A stretch of DNA of 64,000 nt from Bradyrhizobium guangdongense. GTDB lineage: Bacteria; Pseudomonadota; Alphaproteobacteria; Rhizobiales; Xanthobacteraceae. Below are positions 1 through 7,574 of this stretch, one piece after another; the first letter of the stretch is position 1, and each line of letters starts with the position of its first letter. Under the pieces are notes generated by a model. The model was not told the DNA's origin. It saw nothing but the letters and a program-made list of their open reading frames with translations, and did not search any database. The DNA lies in the NCBI RefSeq assembly GCF_004114975.1, contig NZ_CP030051.1, positions 5,890,001 to 5,954,000 on the forward strand, given 5' to 3'. The position numbers were made by a program, and so were the translations under genes.

Positions 1-10
1 CGCACGGTCC

Positions 11-544
11 TTACTTCAGCTCGGCCGCGACGTGTTCGGCATGCTGTTCATGGCCCTGGAAAATCTTCAGGCCGGTCTGCAACAGGCTCTTCAGCTCGGC
101 ATTGCTGGCGGACGGAATCAACTGGGTCTCCAGCGCGCCGTTGACCGTCTTGTGGTAGGCGACCTCGTTGGCAACATAGGCCTTGTCGAAGGCCGCACCG
201 TTCAGCTTGTCGAGCTCGGCCAGCTTGTCGCTCGCCTGCTTCGACAGCGCCTTGCTGGTGTCGTTGTCCTCAGGCGTGACGTTCAGCTTCTTGACCAGCG
301 CCAGCGCCTGCTTGTTGACAGCCTCGTGGTCGCGCAGCATGTCCTCGGCGAACGCCTTGACGTCCTTGTTCTTGGCCTTCTTCTGCGCCTGCTTGGCCGC
401 GTTGATGTCGATCACGCCAGCAGTGTAGGCGATGTGGGCGATCTGCGGATCGGTGAGCTTGTCTGCAGCCCGCGCGCCTTGCAGCAGCACGGGGCTGGAC
501 AACAGAATGGCTGCGGCGATCGCCGCGCTCCGACGAACGAACAT
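11..544 (-). CDS. DUF4142 family periplasmic protein
   Basis: A 177-residue exported protein of the DUF4142 family. The N-terminus is a signal peptide: basic MFVRR, a hydrophobic Ala/Leu stretch, and a likely AxA cleavage site near residue 26 (GARAAD). The mature part is all-helical and rich in Lys and Ala, with the family features DxxFAxxMLxDHE and a C-terminal HxxHAEHVAAEL segment. The ATG at 544 was chosen because AGGAG lies 8 nt upstream; an upstream in-frame GTG at 553 overlaps that ribosome site. It lies directly downstream of the ECF sigma gene and has its own promoter with the same blocks as the sigma promoter, so it is probably a target of that sigma factor. The biochemical role of DUF4142 is not established; a role in envelope or stress tolerance is inference. 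Confidence 0.88.
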   Translation of the reverse strand: MFVRRSAAIAAAILLSSPVLLQGARAADKLTDPQIAHIAYTAGVIDINAAKQAQKKAKNKDVKAFAEDMLRDHEAVNKQALALVKKLNVTPEDNDTSKALSKQASDKLAELDKLNGAAFDKAYVANEVAYHKTVNGALETQLIPSASNAELKSLLQTGLKIFQGHEQHAEHVAAELK

Positions 545-594
545 GTTTGACACTCCTGTGCTGCCGGACGTTTCGCCGGCGTCGCTTCACAGGA

Positions 595-624
595 ATTGGA
601 TGGAGGTTTGGCGCAAACGTTCCC
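595..624 (-). promoter_or_regulatory. Putative ECF-type promoter of the DUF4142 gene
   Basis: On the minus strand the region reads GGGAAC, a 17-nt spacer, then ATCCAAT. The same two blocks with the same spacing lie in front of the sigma gene at 1351-1380, and both are preceded by TC. GGAAC is the usual -35 core of ECF sigma promoters. Transcription would begin near 588, giving a leader of roughly 43 nt to the ATG at 544. Confidence 0.65.
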
Positions 625-632
625 GAGAAATT

Positions 633-1319
633 TCAGCCGACACCGAGACGCTTCAGCACCGCCACGGTCAGGCGCTCGCAGCGCCAGCCGGCGAATGGAA
701 ACGCGTCCATCATGACAGGGCCGATCTCCTTCTCGACATTCTCGCGCAACATCGTGCGGGCCCGATGCAGCCGCGTCTTCACGGTCTCGGGCTTGACGCT
801 GAGCAGATCGGCCGTCTCCTCGATGCTCATGCCCTCCATGACCCGGGCGACGAACACCATGCGGAAGACATCCGGCAACTCGTCGATGGCGCGCTCGACG
901 ACGCGCTGGATTTCACGTTGGGCCATGGTCCTTTCCGGATCGCCTGCGGGAGAAACGGGAAACTTGATGATCTGCGCCTCGAGCGCTTCTTCCGGTACCG
1001 CACCGAGCTCGACATGCGGTTTTGCGCTTCGTACCCGTCCGAGCGCCTCATTGATGGCGATACGGGACAGCCAGGTCGACAGCGCGGACTCGCCCTTGAA
1101 GCCGTCGAGATGGGTGAAGGCCCGGACGTAGGTCTCCTGCACCACGTCCTCGGCTTCGCTGTCGCTGCGCAGGATGCCGCGCGCGAGGCGATAGAGCCTG
1201 CGGTTGTTCGCCTGCATGATCTCGCGGAGCGCAGCCTCGTCCCGATCGCGCGCCCGATCGATCAATTCGGCTTCCGACGTTCTTGCGCCGGCGGACAGGC
1301 CGGCTGCGGTCCGTTGCAT
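633..1319 (-). CDS. ECF-family RNA polymerase sigma factor
   Basis: A 228-residue group IV sigma factor. Region 2 is clear (LRSDSEAEDVVQETYVRAF, then STWLSRIAINEALGR) and region 4 follows (ELPDVFRMVFVARVMEGMSIEETADLL, then VKTRLHRARTMLRE). There is no extra C-terminal sensor domain beyond about 25 residues. The ATG at 1319 was chosen: it has AGGG 8 nt upstream, whereas the in-frame ATG at 1352 has no ribosome site and overlaps the putative -10 block. No anti-sigma gene is visible on either side; the neighbours are DUF4142 and a sulfurtransferase. The signal that activates it cannot be read from the sequence. Confidence 0.93.
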   Translation of the reverse strand: MQRTAAGLSAGARTSEAELIDRARDRDEAALREIMQANNRRLYRLARGILRSDSEAEDVVQETYVRAFTHLDGFKGESALSTWLSRIAINEALGRVRSAKPHVELGAVPEEALEAQIIKFPVSPAGDPERTMAQREIQRVVERAIDELPDVFRMVFVARVMEGMSIEETADLLSVKPETVKTRLHRARTMLRENVEKEIGPVMMDAFPFAGWRCERLTVAVLKRLGVG

Positions 1320-1350
1320 GGCAATCACCCTGTCTCCATTTGTTCCGGAC

Positions 1351-1382
1351 ATTGGATGCCGGCCGGCAGGAAAGGTTCCCGA
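1351..1382 (-). promoter_or_regulatory. Putative autoregulatory ECF promoter of the sigma gene
   Basis: On the minus strand: TCGGGAAC, 17 nt, ATCCAAT. It is identical in both blocks and in spacing to the element at 595-624 before DUF4142; the spacers also share a TTT just after the first block. This argues that the sigma factor recognises its own promoter. The -10 block overlaps the first in-frame ATG (1352), which supports the downstream start at 1319. Confidence 0.65.
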
Positions 1383-1418
1383 CTTTCTAACCCTTCCCTG
1401 GGAGGTAAGATCCTCCGC

Positions 1419-2288
1419 CTAATCTGTCTCGATCGGCAGCGCCGGGTCCCTCGCCCACTCGCCCATGCAGGCATCGTAGAGCGTCAGCCGATCGTAGCCC
1501 AGCTGCGTCAGCATCAGCAGGTCGATCGTCGCCGAGATACCGCCGCCACAATACAGAATCACGTTCTTGTCGCGGGTGACGCCCGCCGCGGTGAATTTGG
1601 CTTGGGCGTCGGTGAGCGGGGCCAAGGTCTTGTCGGCATTGACGAGCGTTGCAGCCGGTACATTGACGCTGCCGGGCACGCGGCCCGGCCGGCCGTAGCG
1701 GCTCGGCTCGAGGCCTCGATGATATTGCGGCCCGAGCGCGTTGACGATGATCGTCGAGGGATCGCCGATCCGGGCCTTCACAATGGTCTTGTCAACGAAG
1801 AAGCCGGGGTGTGGCACGGCTTTGAAGGTCGCGGCCGGATAGCCCTTCGAGGCACCTGTTTCGACCGCGCGCCCCTCGTCCTTCCATTTATCGAAGCCGC
1901 CATCGAGCACCCGCGCGTCGACGCTGAGCGAGCGCAACATCCACCAGAACCGCGTTGCCCACATCATGGTGCCGATGCTGTAGAGCACGATGGTCTTGCT
2001 CGCATCGAGACCGTGGCGGCCGAAGGCGGCTTCGAGCTGCGCCACATCGGGCATCATGAAGAATTGCTGCGCAGAGGTGTCGGAGAACTCACCCTGCAGG
2101 TCGAGGAAATCGGCGCCGGGGATGTGGCCGGCGGCGAAGGTCTTGTCACCGGGGACGGCGCGATAGGGCACGTGGCTGCCTGGCGGCGCGGGTTCGAGAT
2201 AGGTCGTGCAGTCGTAGAGGCGAAGGTCGGGGTCGCTGAGGACAGCGGCGAGTTGCTCGGTCGTGATGAGGGATGATGGCTGGGCCAC
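1419..2288 (-). CDS. sseA: Two-domain rhodanese, thiosulfate/3-mercaptopyruvate sulfurtransferase
   Basis: A 289-residue protein with two rhodanese domains. The N-terminal domain (about 5-145) holds AAGHIPGADFLDL and VLYSIGTMMWATRFWWML and has no active-site Cys. The C-terminal domain (about 160-285) has RVPGSVNVP and the catalytic loop YCGGGISAT with Cys247. Such enzymes move sulfane sulfur from 3-mercaptopyruvate or thiosulfate to an acceptor such as cyanide or a thiol; the loop does not settle the preferred donor. The start is GTG at 2288 with GGAG 9 nt upstream. It is transcribed toward the sigma gene, but the 99-nt gap with a separate promoter makes cotranscription doubtful. Confidence 0.85.
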   Translation of the reverse strand: MAQPSSLITTEQLAAVLSDPDLRLYDCTTYLEPAPPGSHVPYRAVPGDKTFAAGHIPGADFLDLQGEFSDTSAQQFFMMPDVAQLEAAFGRHGLDASKTIVLYSIGTMMWATRFWWMLRSLSVDARVLDGGFDKWKDEGRAVETGASKGYPAATFKAVPHPGFFVDKTIVKARIGDPSTIIVNALGPQYHRGLEPSRYGRPGRVPGSVNVPAATLVNADKTLAPLTDAQAKFTAAGVTRDKNVILYCGGGISATIDLLMLTQLGYDRLTLYDACMGEWARDPALPIETD

Positions 2289-2368
2289 TGGACTGCACTC
2301 CCGTTCAAGAGGAAGTGTAGACCTCTCCCCTCGTCATTGCGAGTGGGGAGCAGCCTGCGCCCCACCCC

Positions 2369-3703
2369 CTACTGCTTCAGCGTCTCCAGAAACCGCACCG
2401 GCTCGCCTTGCGACGGGGTCACCAGCTCGCCCTGCCACATCACGCGCGTGCCGCGCACAAACGTGCCGACGGGCCAACCGGTGACGCGCAAGCCGTCATA
2501 CGGCGTCCAGCCGGCTTTCGACGCGACCCATTTATTGGTGATGGTTTCGCTGCGTTTCAAATCGACCACTGTGAAATCGGCATCATAGCCGGCGGCGATG
2601 CGGCCCTTGCAAGCCATGTTGTAGAGTCGCGCGGGGCCGGCGCTGGTAAGATCGACGAACCGTGCCAGCGACAGGCGGCCCGCGTTGACGTGATCGAGCA
2701 TCAGCGGCACCAGCGTCTGCACGCCGGTCATGCCGGAAGGCGAAGCGGGATAGGTCTTCTGCTTCTCTTCCAGCGTATGCGGGGCGTGGTCGGAGCCGAG
2801 CACGTCGATGATGCCCTGCTCGATGCCGCGCCAGATGCCGGCGCGGTGATCGGCTGATCGCACCGGCGGGTTCATCTGCGCCAGCGTGCCGAGCCGCTCG
2901 TAACATTCGGGGGCCACCAGCGTGAGATGATGCGGCGTCGCCTCGCAGGAGGTGACATCCTTGTGGTCACGCAGGAACTCGATCTCTTCCTTGGTCGAGA
3001 TGTGCAGCACGTGGATGCGTTTGCCGGTCTCGTGCGCGAGTTTGACCAGGCGCTGCGTCGCCATCAGCGCCGCGGTCTCGTCGCGCCAGACCGGATGCGA
3101 GCGCGGGTCGCCCTCGATGCGCAGCGACTTGCGGTCGTTGAGACGGTACTCATCCTCGGCGTGAAACGCGGCACGGCGGCGGATCACCTGGAAGATGCGG
3201 CGCAGGCTTTCGTCGTCCTCCACCAGCAGCGCGCCGGTCGAGGAGCCGATGAAGACTTTCACGCCGGCGCAGCCCGGTGCGCGCTCCAGCACCGGCAGGT
3301 CCTGCACGTTCTCGCGCGTGCCGCCGATGAAGAAGGCGAAATCGCAATGCATGCGGTGATGGGCCCGTTTCACCTTGTCCGTGAAGGTGGCTTCGGTCAC
3401 TGTGAGCGGCGAGGTGTTCGGCATCTCGAATACCGCGGTGACGCCGCCCATCACGGCGCTGCGCGAGCCGGTCTCGAGGTCTTCCTTGTGCTCCAGCCCC
3501 GGCTCGCGGAAATGCACCTGCGTGTCCATGACGCCGGGCAGGATGTGCAGGCCCTTGCAGTCGATCACCTCGGCGGCGGAGCCTTGCGACAGCGAGCCCA
3601 GCTCGGCGATACGCCCGCCGGTGATGCCGATATCGCGGACACCCTCGCCGTCCTGGTTGACGACGGTGCCGCCCCTGAGGATCACATCGAAACGCTGGGT
3701 CAT
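2369..3703 (-). CDS. pyrC: Dihydroorotase (class I type amidohydrolase)
   Basis: A 444-residue amidohydrolase of the dihydroorotase family, which closes carbamoyl-aspartate to dihydroorotate in pyrimidine synthesis. Visible metal-site motifs are DTQVHFREPG near residue 60, the Lys expected to be carbamylated in GVKVFIGSSTG near 150, His residues in HAEDE, HVLHIS and ATPHHLT, and the Asp in GSDHAPHT near 310. Length fits the class I (PyrC/PyrX-like) group, not the shorter 345-residue E. coli type. No pyrB lies beside it, so it is a stand-alone gene here; an allantoinase or hydantoinase role cannot be excluded but the motif set suits dihydroorotase better. It is divergent from ygfZ. Confidence 0.82.
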   Translation of the reverse strand: MTQRFDVILRGGTVVNQDGEGVRDIGITGGRIAELGSLSQGSAAEVIDCKGLHILPGVMDTQVHFREPGLEHKEDLETGSRSAVMGGVTAVFEMPNTSPLTVTEATFTDKVKRAHHRMHCDFAFFIGGTRENVQDLPVLERAPGCAGVKVFIGSSTGALLVEDDESLRRIFQVIRRRAAFHAEDEYRLNDRKSLRIEGDPRSHPVWRDETAALMATQRLVKLAHETGKRIHVLHISTKEEIEFLRDHKDVTSCEATPHHLTLVAPECYERLGTLAQMNPPVRSADHRAGIWRGIEQGIIDVLGSDHAPHTLEEKQKTYPASPSGMTGVQTLVPLMLDHVNAGRLSLARFVDLTSAGPARLYNMACKGRIAAGYDADFTVVDLKRSETITNKWVASKAGWTPYDGLRVTGWPVGTFVRGTRVMWQGELVTPSQGEPVRFLETLKQ

Positions 3704-3798
3704 GGGCCTCTCTCATCCCCAAGCGCAGGGCTCGAGGTCTTGTCGTTTATGCCCTGCGGGCTTACGTTCCGGAGCACCATGTCGCAAGAGATTTTCGC

Positions 3799-4674
3799 AT
3801 GAAATCAGCGTTTCTTCCCGACCGGGGCGTGATCAAGGTCGCGGGCGATGACGCACGCAACTTCCTCAACGGCCTCATCACGACCGATCTCGACAGGCTC
3901 AAGCCGGGCCTCGGCCGATTCGGTGCGCTGCTGACGCCGCAGGGCAAGATCATCGTGGATTTCCTGATCACGGAAGCGCCCGCCGGCCATGGCGGCGGGT
4001 TCCTGATCGACTGCCCCAGGGCACTGGCGGACACCCTCGCCACCAAGCTGAAATTCTACAAGCTGCGCGCCAAGGTGACTGTGGACATCCTCGATCTCGG
4101 CGTGCTCGCGGCCTGGGACGGCTCGCCGGCAGCGCAGCCGGACCTCGCCTTCACTGACCCGCGCAATGGCGAGCTTGGCATCCGCATTTTGATCCCTGAA
4201 GATCTCAAGCAAAAACTGTCCGATCTCATCGGCGCCGAGCTGGTCGACGCGTCCGACTACGAAGCACACCGTATCGCGCTCGGGGTGCCGCGCGGCGGCC
4301 TCGATTTCATGTACAGCGACGCGTTCCCGCACGAGACCAACATGGACCGTCTCGCCGGCGTCGATTTCGACAAGGGTTGCTATGTCGGCCAGGAGGTTGT
4401 CTCGCGCATGCAGCATCGCGGCACCGCGCGCACCCGCAGCGTCAAGGTGCTGCTCGACGGTCCTTCGCCCGAGGCCGGCGCGACCATTCTCGCCGGCGAC
4501 AAGCCGGTCGGCACGATCGGCTCGAGCGCCCGCGGCAAGGGCATCGCACTGGTGCGGATCGACCGCCTTGCGGACGCGCTCGATGCCGGCCAGCCGCTCA
4601 CCGCCGGCGGCCTCGCCGTGAAGCTCGCCGAACCCGACGTCGTCCGCATTCCCGCAAAGCAACCCACCGCATGA
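3799..4674 (+). CDS. ygfZ: YgfZ/CAF17 folate-binding Fe-S maturation protein
   Basis: A 291-residue GcvT-like protein. The family signature KGCYVGQEVVSRMQHRGTAR is intact around residue 192 and carries the conserved Cys. YgfZ proteins bind tetrahydrofolate and help assemble or repair certain [4Fe-4S] enzymes. It begins a three-gene run: its stop overlaps the start of tag (ATGA at 4671-4674), and tag in turn overlaps the HD hydrolase, so translation is probably coupled. Confidence 0.92.
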   Translation: MKSAFLPDRGVIKVAGDDARNFLNGLITTDLDRLKPGLGRFGALLTPQGKIIVDFLITEAPAGHGGGFLIDCPRALADTLATKLKFYKLRAKVTVDILDLGVLAAWDGSPAAQPDLAFTDPRNGELGIRILIPEDLKQKLSDLIGAELVDASDYEAHRIALGVPRGGLDFMYSDAFPHETNMDRLAGVDFDKGCYVGQEVVSRMQHRGTARTRSVKVLLDGPSPEAGATILAGDKPVGTIGSSARGKGIALVRIDRLADALDAGQPLTAGGLAVKLAEPDVVRIPAKQPTA

Positions 4675-5297
4675 GCCGTGCTCCCCGCCTGCACCCCGAC
4701 GGAAAGACCCGCTGCCCCTGGCCCGGCGAAGATCCGCTCTATGTCGCCTATCACGACACCGAATGGGGCGTGCCCGAGTACGATGACCGCGCGCTCTATG
4801 AAAAGCTGATCCTCGACGGATTTCAGGCCGGCCTCTCCTGGATCACGATCCTGCGCAAGCGTGATAATTTCCGTAAAGCCTTCGACGATTTCCAGCCGGA
4901 GAAGATCGCGCGCTACACCGACAAAAAGGTGCACGCGCTGATGAACGACGCCGGCATCGTCCGCAACCGCGCCAAGATCGAGGGCACGATCCTGAGCGCG
5001 AAGTCCTATCTCGACATCATGGAAAAGGGCCCGGGGTTCTCGAAGCTCTTGTGGGACTTCATGGACGGCAGGCCCAAGGTCAACAATTTCAAGACCACGG
5101 CCAGCGTGCCGGCCTCGACACCGCTGTCGGTGCAGATCTCCAAGGAGCTGTCCTCGCGCGGCTTCAAATTCGTCGGTCCAACCATCGTCTATGCCTTCAT
5201 GCAGGCGACCGGGATGGTCAACGACCATCTCGTCGACTGCCATTGCCATGCGACCTGCAGCAAGATGCAGCGCAAGCCGCGCCTCAAGGCCAAATGA
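4671..5297 (+). CDS. tag: DNA-3-methyladenine glycosylase I
   Basis: A 208-residue base-excision enzyme that removes 3-methyladenine from DNA. Family landmarks are RCPWPGEDPLYVAYHDTEWG near residue 12, DGFQAGLSWITILRKR near 55, and the zinc-site end VDCHCHATC near 195. The ATG at 4671 overlaps the ygfZ stop; the longer frame reading upstream to 4377 lies inside ygfZ and is not used. The gene end overlaps the next gene by ATGA. Confidence 0.94.
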   Translation: MSRAPRLHPDGKTRCPWPGEDPLYVAYHDTEWGVPEYDDRALYEKLILDGFQAGLSWITILRKRDNFRKAFDDFQPEKIARYTDKKVHALMNDAGIVRNRAKIEGTILSAKSYLDIMEKGPGFSKLLWDFMDGRPKVNNFKTTASVPASTPLSVQISKELSSRGFKFVGPTIVYAFMQATGMVNDHLVDCHCHATCSKMQRKPRLKAK

Positions 5298-5908
5298 CCG
5301 CGAAGAAGACTGCACCCGGCGCGGAATCCCGCGCCTGGCAGCGCATGCTGTCGGGCCGGCGGCTCGATCTGCTCGATCCCTCGCCGCTGGACGTCGAGAT
5401 CGCCGACATCGCGCATGGGCTCGCACGCGTCGCGCGCTGGAACGGGCAGACCACCGGTGCGCACATCTTCTCGGTTGCGCAGCACACGTTGCTGGTGGAA
5501 ACCGTGCTGCGGCACGAGATGCCGCGCGTCGATGCGCGCATGCGGCTCGCGGCGCTGCTGCACGATGCACCCGAATATGTGATCGGCGACATGATCTCGC
5601 CTTTCAAGGCCGTCCTCGACGGCCACTACAAGGCCGTGGAGAAGCGCCTGTTAGGTGCCATCCACATCCGCTTCAGCCTGCCGCCGGTGCTGCCGAACGA
5701 GATCACGTTAGCGATCAAGGCCGCTGATCGCGGCGCGGCTTATCTCGAGGCGACCGAGCTTGCCGGTTTCAGCGAGAGCGAGGCCAAGCGCCTGTTCGGC
5801 AAGGATCCGGGCCTCTCCGACAGTGTCAGGCGCGACTATCTGACGCCCTGGACGGCGGCGCGGGCCGAGAAGCAATTTCTGGAGCGGTTCGGCGCCGTGT
5901 TTGCGTAG
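5294..5908 (+). CDS. HD-domain phosphohydrolase (YfbR-like)
   Basis: A 204-residue HD-superfamily protein. It has IFSVAQHTLLVE with the first His, then ALLHDAPEYVIGDM with the HD pair, and a later Asp in IKAADRGAAYLEA. This pattern fits YfbR-type 5'-nucleotidases, which dephosphorylate deoxynucleoside monophosphates; the true substrate here is unknown. It starts at an ATGA overlap with tag, so ygfZ, tag and this gene look like one transcription unit. Confidence 0.82.
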   Translation: MTAKKTAPGAESRAWQRMLSGRRLDLLDPSPLDVEIADIAHGLARVARWNGQTTGAHIFSVAQHTLLVETVLRHEMPRVDARMRLAALLHDAPEYVIGDMISPFKAVLDGHYKAVEKRLLGAIHIRFSLPPVLPNEITLAIKAADRGAAYLEATELAGFSESEAKRLFGKDPGLSDSVRRDYLTPWTAARAEKQFLERFGAVFA

Positions 5909-5913
5909 GTGCT

Positions 5914-6004
5914 GTAGGGCGGGCAAGGGCGCCCTTGCGCCGTGTCCACGTCTTCGGATGCCTGCGCCCGGGAACGTGGGCACGCTTCGCTTTGCCCACC
6001 CTAC
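5914..6004. repeat. Interspersed palindrome, family A, copy 1
   Basis: The element starts GTAGGGCGGGCAAGGGCG and ends GCTTTGCCCACCCTAC, so the ends form an imperfect inverted repeat, with a further GTGGGCACG inside. Two more copies lie at 39906-39995 and 60105-60193. All three sit between genes and are about 90 bp long. This copy fills most of the gap between the HD hydrolase and the phosphatase. Confidence 0.8.
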
Positions 6005-6039
6005 GGCACCGGCTATAATCACCGCCCAAAAGGTCCGCC

Positions 6040-6546
6040 ATGATCCACGTCTGTTCGCTCGCCGCCCTCCCTGAAACCGTCCGCCGCACCGGGGCCAGTC
6101 ATGTGCTGACCGTGATGGCCAATGTCGAGCAGGTGGCGCGACCGGTGTCGGTGCTGCCGGCCAACCATCTCAAGGTGTCGATGGACGATATCACCGAGGA
6201 GATGGACGGTTTTGTCGCGCCCTCCGAAGCTCACATCGATCAGGTGCTGAATTTCGTGCGCGGCTGGGATCGCGGCGCACCGCTGGTGGTGCATTGTTAT
6301 GCCGGCATCAGCCGCTCGACGGCGAGCGCATTCGCCGCCGTCTGCGCGCTCAATCCCGATCGCGACGAGGTCGAGATCGCGAAGAAGATCCGAGCAGCAT
6401 CTCCGGTCGCCTCGCCGAACCGGCGCATCGTCAGCCTTGCCGACCGCGCGCTGGGGCGTAACGGCCGTATGCTGCGCGCTCTCGACGAGATGGGCCCAGG
6501 CGAGATGCTGGTCGAAGGCCGCCCCTTCGTGATCGAGCTCGAATGA
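6040..6546 (+). CDS. Tyrosine/dual-specificity phosphatase-like protein
   Basis: A 168-residue protein with the Cys-based phosphatase loop HCYAGISRS (Cys86, Arg92), the CX5R signature of tyrosine and dual-specificity phosphatases. The general acid is probably one of the Asp residues in the MDDITEEMDG stretch near residue 50. The substrate is unknown. It is followed 19 nt later by the NadQ-like regulator gene, so the two may be cotranscribed. Confidence 0.85.
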   Translation: MIHVCSLAALPETVRRTGASHVLTVMANVEQVARPVSVLPANHLKVSMDDITEEMDGFVAPSEAHIDQVLNFVRGWDRGAPLVVHCYAGISRSTASAFAAVCALNPDRDEVEIAKKIRAASPVASPNRRIVSLADRALGRNGRMLRALDEMGPGEMLVEGRPFVIELE

Positions 6547-6565
6547 CATCAGCGATCGTCACGGG

Positions 6566-7528
6566 ATGAGCGACAAGCTGCTGACGCCGATCGAGATCGG
6601 CCTGACTGCCGCGATCGTCGCGATCGAGGATCACGAGCCGTTGGTGCTCACCGCGCGGGGCAGCGACGGGCTCGCCGGCCTCCCGTTCGGTCCGTTCGAT
6701 GCGCCGAGCCATCGCACCTTCGAGATCGGCCTGCGCGCCTGGGTCGAGGAACAGGCAGGCCTGCGGCTCGGCTATGTCGAGCAGCTCTACACCTTTGGTG
6801 ATCGCGGCCGCCATGCGGAGGCCGGCGACATCGGCGCGCATATGGTGTCGATCGGTTATCTGGCGCTGACGCGCGCAGCCGAAGGCGCCGCGAATGCGGC
6901 GAGCTTCGAGCCCTGGTATCGCTTCTTCCCCTGGGAAGACCGGCGCGAGGCGCCCCCCGCGATCATTGCCCGCGACATCATCCCGGCGCTGACCGCCTGG
7001 GCCGAGGAGGAGCCGGCGGAGACCACCCGCGCGTTGCCGCGGAAGGATCGCGTGCGGTTCTATTTCGGTCTCGAGGGTGCTGCCTGGGACGAGGAGCGCG
7101 TGCTCGACCGCTACGAGCTCCTGTACGAGGCCGGCCTCGTCGAGGAGGCCAGGCGCGACGGCCGGCCTGCGGCACTGGCGCGCAAGGCGCTGCCCGCGCT
7201 CGGCACCTCCATGCGGTTCGATCACCGCCGGATCCTCGCCACCGCGATCGCCAGGCTGCGTGCAAAACTCAAGTATCGGCCCGTGGTGTTTGAACTTTTG
7301 CCCGCCGAGTTCACACTCACTGAGTTGCAGTACACGGTGGAGGCGATCTCCGGCCGCCACCTGCACAAGCAGAATTTCCGCCGCCTTGTCGAAACCGAAG
7401 CCCTGGTCGAACCGACCGGCGTGATGTCGACACAGACGGGCGGGAGACCGGCGGCGCTCTATCGCTTCCGCCGTGACGTGCTCCAGGAGCGACCCGCCCC
7501 GGGCTTGCGCGTACGCTCCCGGCGCTAG
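6566..7528 (+). CDS. Nudix-like transcriptional regulator, NadQ/NrtR type
   Basis: A 320-residue protein. The N-terminal part (about 10-150) has the Nudix fold pattern, but the Nudix box is degenerate: the segment GPFDAPSHRTFEIGLRAWVEEQ lacks the REUXEE catalytic Glu array, so it should bind a ligand and not hydrolyse it. The C-terminal part (about 220-310) matches the winged-helix end of such regulators (FTLTELQYTVEAISG, then KQNFRRLVE). NrtR and the COG4111-type NadQ proteins control NAD synthesis genes; I recall NadQ as the rhizobial version. The nadABC operon with two palindromic operators lies 13 kb away at 20.0 kb. Assignment to NadQ is from memory of the family, not from a search. Confidence 0.72.
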   Translation: MSDKLLTPIEIGLTAAIVAIEDHEPLVLTARGSDGLAGLPFGPFDAPSHRTFEIGLRAWVEEQAGLRLGYVEQLYTFGDRGRHAEAGDIGAHMVSIGYLALTRAAEGAANAASFEPWYRFFPWEDRREAPPAIIARDIIPALTAWAEEEPAETTRALPRKDRVRFYFGLEGAAWDEERVLDRYELLYEAGLVEEARRDGRPAALARKALPALGTSMRFDHRRILATAIARLRAKLKYRPVVFELLPAEFTLTELQYTVEAISGRHLHKQNFRRLVETEALVEPTGVMSTQTGGRPAALYRFRRDVLQERPAPGLRVRSRR

Positions 7529-7574
7529 ATCAAGTTTGCGATCGGCCCCTGCCCGCCGATCGCCTGGAGGCCCT

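Noticed and set aside
432..2276. A 614-codon open frame on the plus strand opposite the sigma and sulfurtransferase genes
   Set aside because: It has no domain, its composition is that of an antisense frame in GC-rich DNA, and both genes on the other strand are clear.
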